A stretch of DNA of 64,000 bases from Promethearchaeota archaeon (GTDB lineage Archaea; Asgardarchaeota; Lokiarchaeia; Sigyniarchaeales; SOKP01): positions 62,001 to 126,000 of the forward strand of contig JAHPZI010000030.1 of the NCBI GenBank assembly GCA_019058295.1. Reading direction: 5' to 3'. This document shows, piece after piece, positions 59,059 to 64,000 of this stretch. Made by a program: the position numbers and the translations under genes. Position 1 is the first letter of the stretch; every line of letters begins with the position of its first letter. Under the pieces are notes generated by a model that was given only the letters and a program-made list of their open reading frames with translations, was not told the origin of the DNA and did not search any database.

Positions 59059-60477
59059 ATGACTGAAGAAAAACCGTCAATAAAGACATCAAAAAGAGCT
59101 CTTTTTGGTCTAAGTGCTATTCCCGACCAATTAACATATCAAGCTTTTACAATTCTCGTATTTACTTTCTATTTTGCCGTAGTAGGAATACCGGTTCTAT
59201 TAGTAATGATTGCTTATATCGTCTGGGGGGTGTGGAATGCCGTAAATGACCCTATTTTGGGAGCTTTATCTGATAGAACCAAATATAAGAAACGGTTAGG
59301 CAGACGGAAATTCTTTTTAATTATTTCTATGATTCCTCTAAGTTTAATAATGATACTATTATTTTCAGTTCCAATAGGTAATGACTTAATAGAATTTATA
59401 TATTTCATTATAATAATATTAACTTTTGAGCTAGTTTATACGATGTGGAGTGTCAACGTGAACGCGATTTTCCCAGAAATGTTTCCTACTGAAGAGGAAA
59501 GGGCTAAAACCAATATATTTGTCAAGGGCTTTATTATAATTGCTGTAATCTGTGCTTCTCTTATTCCCACCATTATTATATCTCCTTTAATTCCGACTGA
59601 GGAAAATCCTTCCCAATCAACAATATTACATTTCCAACTAATGTATATCAATGCAGGATTAATTATGGCAGTTATAATATTTCTTACTGCGTTGATATTC
59701 ATAACTAAAGGTGTTCAAGAGAAGGAGCAGTTGACAGAAACACTTGAAAAACAACCTTCTTTTATAGACACTTTAAAATTTACTTTAAGAAATAAAACCT
59801 TTCTAAAATTTACATTGGCAAATATGTGCATCTGGTATTGCTTTACTACATTGCTTACTGCATTACCTCTATATTGTACATGGGTTCTTGGAATTAAAAA
59901 AGATGCTTTACTTATAGGGATCGCATTAATGTTAGCATTACTAATAGCTGCCTTTGTATTGCCTTTGCATATGAAGATCGGTCAAAAAATAGGCATGAGA
60001 AATGGGTTAATGCTTACATTAGGTTTATGGATTTGTTTATTATTTCCTCTTGTACTTTTATATGATGATCCGATCATAAGAATTATAGGAATTATTGTTA
60101 TTGCAATCCAAGGATTAGCATTAGGCGGAGCATTATTTTATGTGGATATTTTAATTGGTGATGTAATTGATTCTGATGAGGTAGAATTTGGAATTAAAAG
60201 ATCAGCTAGTTATTATGGTGTTAATGCTTTTATACACAGGTTTTCGCAAATATTTTCTATTATAACAATCGCCATAATTTTTCAAGGTACAGGTTGGTCT
60301 AGCTATAAACCTAATCCTGGCACAAATATTATTATCGGATTGAAATTGATTATGTTTTTATTTCCAGCTATTGCTCTCATAATTGGAATTCTTTTCTTGA
60401 GGCTTTTTGATCTCCATGGAGATAAATTAAAAGAAATGAGATCTAAATTAGAGCAAATACATTCAAAAAGGAAATAG
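59059..60477 (+). CDS. Sugar transporter of the GPH/MelB (MFS) family
   Basis: A 472-residue, 12-helix transporter of the glycoside-pentoside-hexuronide cation symporter family. Signatures are WNAVNDPILGALSDRTKYKKRLGRRKFF near residues 60-85, a FEPTEEERAK-like loop (FPTEEERAKTN), and a GDVIDSDEVEFGIKRSASYYG loop near residue 370. It would import sugars with cations. The alpha-xylosidase at 48298 could use such substrates, but they are not adjacent. It interrupts the EMC3-secY neighbourhood. Confidence 0.82.
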   Translation: MTEEKPSIKTSKRALFGLSAIPDQLTYQAFTILVFTFYFAVVGIPVLLVMIAYIVWGVWNAVNDPILGALSDRTKYKKRLGRRKFFLIISMIPLSLIMILLFSVPIGNDLIEFIYFIIIILTFELVYTMWSVNVNAIFPEMFPTEEERAKTNIFVKGFIIIAVICASLIPTIIISPLIPTEENPSQSTILHFQLMYINAGLIMAVIIFLTALIFITKGVQEKEQLTETLEKQPSFIDTLKFTLRNKTFLKFTLANMCIWYCFTTLLTALPLYCTWVLGIKKDALLIGIALMLALLIAAFVLPLHMKIGQKIGMRNGLMLTLGLWICLLFPLVLLYDDPIIRIIGIIVIAIQGLALGGALFYVDILIGDVIDSDEVEFGIKRSASYYGVNAFIHRFSQIFSIITIAIIFQGTGWSSYKPNPGTNIIIGLKLIMFLFPAIALIIGILFLRLFDLHGDKLKEMRSKLEQIHSKRK

Positions 60478-60503
60478 AAGATTCTGTTTAACGATAATAA
60501 TAT

Positions 60504-61973
60504 TCAATCTAATCCAAGAAATCCCCGCATGCTTGGATATTGCTGAGCAGCGATCTCCTTTGATATAGTCTCAGCATATTGATGTATGATGCCTATAGCG
60601 ATGAGGAGTCCAGTACCTGAAGTCAATGCACCTAAACTATCTGCCATAAAACTCAATAACGCTATGAGTATCCCATTAAGCACAATAAGAACGGGGATAT
60701 AACGGTCCAATATCTTTTCTATGATTTTCGCTGAACTGCGAAAGCCAGGAACCATCATTCCTGAGTCTAAAATTTGCTGTGCGATGTCACGGCTAGCGAG
60801 ACCGCTTACCTCGACCCAAATCTTCCCAAGATATATACATAGAATTATAAATATGAAAAGATAAATGACCGCCCGTAACGGATCGTCCACTAGTGCATCA
60901 ATCCCTAAAGGTGGTGAAAGATAATATATCAAACCTGATTTCGGTAGGAGATAGCCTCCTGTGCCCGCCCCTGTATCTTGGTATTCAAAAGTACCAAGTA
61001 AATCAAGCCAGAAGTCATTACCTTGACCGCGTAATCCGGACTGTGGTCCTGCTAACAATTGACCAAAAAACAGTAAATTGGCATATAAAGCGTTAACTAA
61101 AATAACTGGAATATTAGAAACATAGAGCAATTTCATTGGATATTTGCCTTTAAAACCTCGATAGCCTCGATACGCTAACGGAATCTCCACACGCGTGCCC
61201 TCAAACCACACAACAACAACAAATATAAACACCGTAGTAATAATTCCTAAAAGAGACGGTAACTGCCCTCGTATCCAGATATCATCTAAATTTGTCGTAG
61301 GATCGTCATCAAACAAAACGTAAAAAAATGCTATAATTATACCTCTTGGTATACGTCCTTCCCCTGGAGCTTCGATAAAACTAAAGGCATTCCAAAAGAT
61401 TTGACCAGCAACGCCTGCTGCGATAAATAAAGAAACACCGCTACCAAGCCCCCATCCTTTTTGAAGTAATTCATCTAGCAAAATAATAATGATCCCAGCA
61501 AATAATAATTGTAAAAAAATCAACACAATGCTTTCTACTCCAAGATCAGTTGGTCTACCAAAATGACCCCCAATAATATATGCTATTATATTAAACATGG
61601 TCAGAAAAATAGCCATAACTTTTTGTGTGCCACTAAACATTGCCCGATCGTATGGATCGTTCATATCAACGTCGATAATCTTAGATCCAAGTAGTAGCTG
61701 CATAATAAGTCCCGCTGTTACTATAGGACCAATTCCTAATTCAGTCAATGTTCCTCTTTTGCTTGCGAGTATTACTCTTAACCAATAAAAATAATCTGTT
61801 GAATTTTCAAGTTGAACACCATATAAAGGAATGTTTGACATTATAAGATATATAACCAAGACCAGGGCGGTCCAGATAAATTTTTCCTTGAATGACACTT
61901 CTCTCTGAGGATTCCTTATTTCTGGCATTACTTTGACGAATGGAGTAAAGAATCTTAAAAATGCTCCTGTCAT
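60504..61973 (-). CDS. secY: Preprotein translocase subunit SecY (Sec61 alpha)
   Basis: A 489-residue SecY with ten membrane helices. The N-terminus has PEIRNPQREVSFKEKFIWTALVLVIYLIMSNIPLYG, the plug region follows, and the fourth cytosolic loop keeps RVEIPLAYRGYRGFKG near residue 260. It forms the channel for secreted and membrane proteins. In most archaea it follows uL15; here it is on the minus strand, 28 kb away, and about 300 bases downstream of the rpl12 gene, so it may be read from the L1-L10-L12 transcript. Confidence 0.95.
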   Translation of the reverse strand: MTGAFLRFFTPFVKVMPEIRNPQREVSFKEKFIWTALVLVIYLIMSNIPLYGVQLENSTDYFYWLRVILASKRGTLTELGIGPIVTAGLIMQLLLGSKIIDVDMNDPYDRAMFSGTQKVMAIFLTMFNIIAYIIGGHFGRPTDLGVESIVLIFLQLLFAGIIIILLDELLQKGWGLGSGVSLFIAAGVAGQIFWNAFSFIEAPGEGRIPRGIIIAFFYVLFDDDPTTNLDDIWIRGQLPSLLGIITTVFIFVVVVWFEGTRVEIPLAYRGYRGFKGKYPMKLLYVSNIPVILVNALYANLLFFGQLLAGPQSGLRGQGNDFWLDLLGTFEYQDTGAGTGGYLLPKSGLIYYLSPPLGIDALVDDPLRAVIYLFIFIILCIYLGKIWVEVSGLASRDIAQQILDSGMMVPGFRSSAKIIEKILDRYIPVLIVLNGILIALLSFMADSLGALTSGTGLLIAIGIIHQYAETISKEIAAQQYPSMRGFLGLD

Positions 61974-62270
61974 TTTACGTCAGCTCTTTATTTCGGGTAG
62001 ATTAGGTTATAAATGCGATTTTAATATTAATCCAGATATAAAAATTAAAAGTGAATTAAAAAAAAACTTTTTGATCTAGGCAAATTTATTGCTGAAATCT
62101 TTTTGGAAAATAGAATGAAAGAGAAAAATATTATTCAGAATCCACTTTCTGGATTTTAATTATTCATAACAAATTGGATAAAATCCTAAATATAAAATAA
62201 ATAATATAGAGTTCTCATTTTTCTAGGAATATTAAAAAAAAATATTAAAAAAAAAATTAGTTATAATATT

Positions 62271-62570
62271 TTAGAAGAGAGAACCAATTCCAGTTGGCTC
62301 TGCTTCTGTTTCTTCCTCTTCCTTCTTTTTTTCTTTAGGAGCTTCTTTGGCGGCTTCAGCACCCCCACTAACAGATGTAGCCATTACTGGTGTTGCTGTT
62401 GCGGAAGCTATTATCTCATCAATTTTCTTTTGCTTTAAACCTGCAATTATTTTACTAATTTGAGATTTATCGGGTTCTACACCAGCAGCCGTCAGAACTT
62501 TTTCAATAGCCGCCTCTGTTATTTTTTTTGAAGCTGTATGAAGTAAGAGCGCCGCATATATACTTTCCAT
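62271..62570 (-). CDS. rpl12: Ribosomal protein P1/L12 (archaeal)
   Basis: A 99-residue archaeal stalk protein with N-terminal dimer domain IYAALLLHTASKKITEAAIEKVL, an Ala-rich hinge, and an acidic C-terminal tail ending TGIGSLF, which recruits factors. It shares the IGGLFG-type end with the P0-like protein upstream (62644). Together they form the ribosomal stalk. Confidence 0.92.
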   Translation of the reverse strand: MESIYAALLLHTASKKITEAAIEKVLTAAGVEPDKSQISKIIAGLKQKKIDEIIASATATPVMATSVSGGAEAAKEAPKEKKKEEEETEAEPTGIGSLF

Positions 62571-62643
62571 ACTTCTTTACCTCTTTTTATTTTATTTTTT
62601 TCTATTGTTAGTTTTTTAATTTTAAATTTTTCATCTTAAATTC

Positions 62644-63543
62644 TCATCCAAATAGTCCTCCGATACCTGGAGCACTCTCCTCTTCTTCTTCTTCCTCATC
62701 TGGTTTTTCTTCCTCGGGTTTAACCTCCTCTTTTTTCAATGAAGATGTAATTCCACCTTCAAAAATTATAGTATTGATTATTTTTGCATCAAATACTGCT
62801 TTTTTAATATACTCATCTATCATTTCTTCAAGGAAAATAGGCAATTCAAAAAGAATTCCTAAAGCAGCTAAGTAGCATGATGCAACATCTCGTTGAAACG
62901 ATTCTATATCCATGTACAACGTATCTTCTGGTATTATTTCTCCATCACTCCATGCATAATGGATTTTAATTAACGATTCTATCGGTTTAATCCCAAGCTT
63001 TTTTAAAACTGCCGCCTGTTTAACATCTACAATATCTCCAGCTTTATGCGTTCTGGTCTTCTCGCGAATCCATATAGTATCGTTCTGAATACGGGTAGGT
63101 AATCGTAATGTCATATTTAGCTCCGAAATTACTTGTCCAGTAGGTAATCCTGTATCTCCAGCAGGAACCCAAATGTCTACGGGAGTGATTTCATCAGGTT
63201 TAGCAGGTACCATCCATTCACTCTCGTTGAAAATCTTTTTTAAATCAAATAGATTCATATTTGTAAAAACAAGACTTGATTGTCCAGGGATATTTTTCGC
63301 TAAATTATCAAGATTTGTTTTTTTTGACTGTTTTTTGTACTTTTCGATTGCTCTTATTTGTATACTCTTCTTAGACATTCGAATTTCCACTTTTCCTCTC
63401 AAAATCTTACGTGTATCTTGAATTTGCTTATCGTTAATACTCCCAACATTAATAACCGCAATATTTTTATATTTTTTAAATAAATCTACTAAGTATTCAA
63501 TTTCGTCTAATTTCCACTGTGGAATGTCCTTTTTTGATATCAT
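62644..63543 (-). CDS. rpl10: Ribosomal protein P0/L10 (archaeal)
   Basis: A 299-residue P0-like L10. The N-terminus begins ISKKDIPQWKLDEIEYLVDLF, with the rRNA-binding domain to about residue 100, an insertion domain, helices that bind P1/L12 dimers, and the acidic tail ending APGIGGLFG. It anchors the stalk to the 50S subunit. It starts one base after the L1 stop. Confidence 0.93.
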   Translation of the reverse strand: MISKKDIPQWKLDEIEYLVDLFKKYKNIAVINVGSINDKQIQDTRKILRGKVEIRMSKKSIQIRAIEKYKKQSKKTNLDNLAKNIPGQSSLVFTNMNLFDLKKIFNESEWMVPAKPDEITPVDIWVPAGDTGLPTGQVISELNMTLRLPTRIQNDTIWIREKTRTHKAGDIVDVKQAAVLKKLGIKPIESLIKIHYAWSDGEIIPEDTLYMDIESFQRDVASCYLAALGILFELPIFLEEMIDEYIKKAVFDAKIINTIIFEGGITSSLKKEEVKPEEEKPDEEEEEEESAPGIGGLFG

Positions 63544-63544
63544 T

Positions 63545-64000
63545 TTATTTCACCCCCAATGTCTCTAGATATTCATTATCTATCTTGATCGGTCGTCCCA
63601 TTGTAGTCTTAATAAACATCGATCTAAAGTTGTTATATTTATGAGGCATTTGATCTGCAACATAATCGACAATAGCTTTCATGTTTTCCAGAATTTTATC
63701 CATTTCCATTGATTTTTTGCCAATTTTTACCTGTAAAACTGGATTTTTTTTGACTATAATCCTAACAATTTTTTTGTATCTCTCAACAGCTACACTAAGA
63801 TCATCTATTGATGAAATAATTCCATATCCCGATGGAAAAGGTTTAGGCATTTTTCCAGAAGGCCCTAAAAATCTAGCCAAAAAACGAGCAACGTCGCGCA
63901 TATTCTTGTCTTCCACAACAAAAAAATCGTATTTTTTCACGAATTTTTTTTTGTCTTTCTTTTCTTCCCGATCCAAAGCTGCCAAACCATCTGGGTCAAG
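63545..64000 (-). CDS. rpl1: Ribosomal protein uL1, 5' end outside window
   Basis: The C-terminal 151 residues of uL1 are present, ending NEYLETLGVK before a TAA at 63547-63545. The frame stays open to 64000, so the start lies to the right. The KMPKPFPSGYG segment and the late NFRSMFIKTTMGRPIKI are typical. uL1 binds the L1 stalk and, in archaea, its own mRNA leader. Full length is expected to be about 215 residues. Confidence 0.9.
   Translation of the reverse strand, partial: LDPDGLAALDREEKKDKKKFVKKYDFFVVEDKNMRDVARFLARFLGPSGKMPKPFPSGYGIISSIDDLSVAVERYKKIVRIIVKKNPVLQVKIGKKSMEMDKILENMKAIVDYVADQMPHKYNNFRSMFIKTTMGRPIKIDNEYLETLGVK

Noticed and set aside
61974..62270. Small gene or RNA between secY and rpl12
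   Set aside because: The region is AT-rich, with only a 15-codon frame and no stable hairpin that I can see.

Overview
The window is AT-rich archaeal DNA, most likely from an Asgard (Promethearchaeota) archaeon of the Lokiarchaeia type. The main reasons are: archaeal/eukaryal-type ribosomal proteins (S4e, L14e, L19e, L32e, L34e, P0/P1-like L10 and L12); an archaeal/eukaryal selenocysteine pathway (SelB/EF-Sec, 9/4-fold tRNA-Sec, SepSecS); a roadblock/LC7 protein; an RPC34/RPC39-like protein with an Fe-S cysteine set; an OSTC-like membrane protein; an EMC3/TMCO1-like protein; and tRNAs carrying several bulge-helix-bulge (BHB) introns. I see no rRNA, insertion sequence, prophage or CRISPR array. 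Every gap longer than about 300 bases holds a tRNA.

Layout. 1-23 kb is a mixed housekeeping region: a UbiA-type prenyltransferase with PHP and DUF362 genes; TlyA; a NusA-like KH protein; two tandem HGSNAT-like membrane acyltransferases; a RuvC-like nuclease divergent from a RadB-like ATPase; Trm1 and FtsJ RNA methyltransferases; the RPC34-like gene; a second RecA-fold ATPase; MptE; GcvH; an NAD-kinase-like gene; the OSTC-like gene; two M20 peptidases; a ferredoxin; and ribokinase with a cupin. 23.1-32.8 kb is a long plus-strand ribosomal operon in near-canonical order (S19, L22, S3, L29, Rpp29, S17, L14, L24, S4e, L5, S14, S8, L6, L32e, L19e, L18, S5, L30, L15). In it L22 and S3 appear to start at AUU codons. 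The genes that normally follow L15 in archaea (SecY, EMC3-like, L34e, cmk, L14e) are displaced by about 20 kb and scattered between 53 and 62 kb on both strands. They are followed by the L1-L10-L12 operon, which runs off the right edge.

The displaced segment holds a selenocysteine locus: SelB at 36.0-37.4 kb, then tRNA-Sec and SepSecS in tandem at 40.6-42.1 kb. Around it lie an ECF transporter S component, a DUF4430 surface protein, a roadblock protein, tandem NUDIX hydrolases, a coiled-coil gene pair with a TPR-like partner, a SAM hydroxide adenosyltransferase, a NUDIX-NMN adenylyltransferase fusion, a GH31 alpha-xylosidase, RtcA, and a 1011-residue beta-helix surface protein.

The strongest unusual signals are the tRNA genes. 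tRNA-Sec has a 30-nt insertion inside its D stem. tRNA-Ile(UAU) has three introns. tRNA-Ser(GGA) has an anticodon intron plus a T-loop intron. All six insertions fit BHB splice motifs and give normal mature tRNAs when removed. Together with the AUU starts, they suggest unusually broad tRNA splicing and non-standard translation initiation in this organism.
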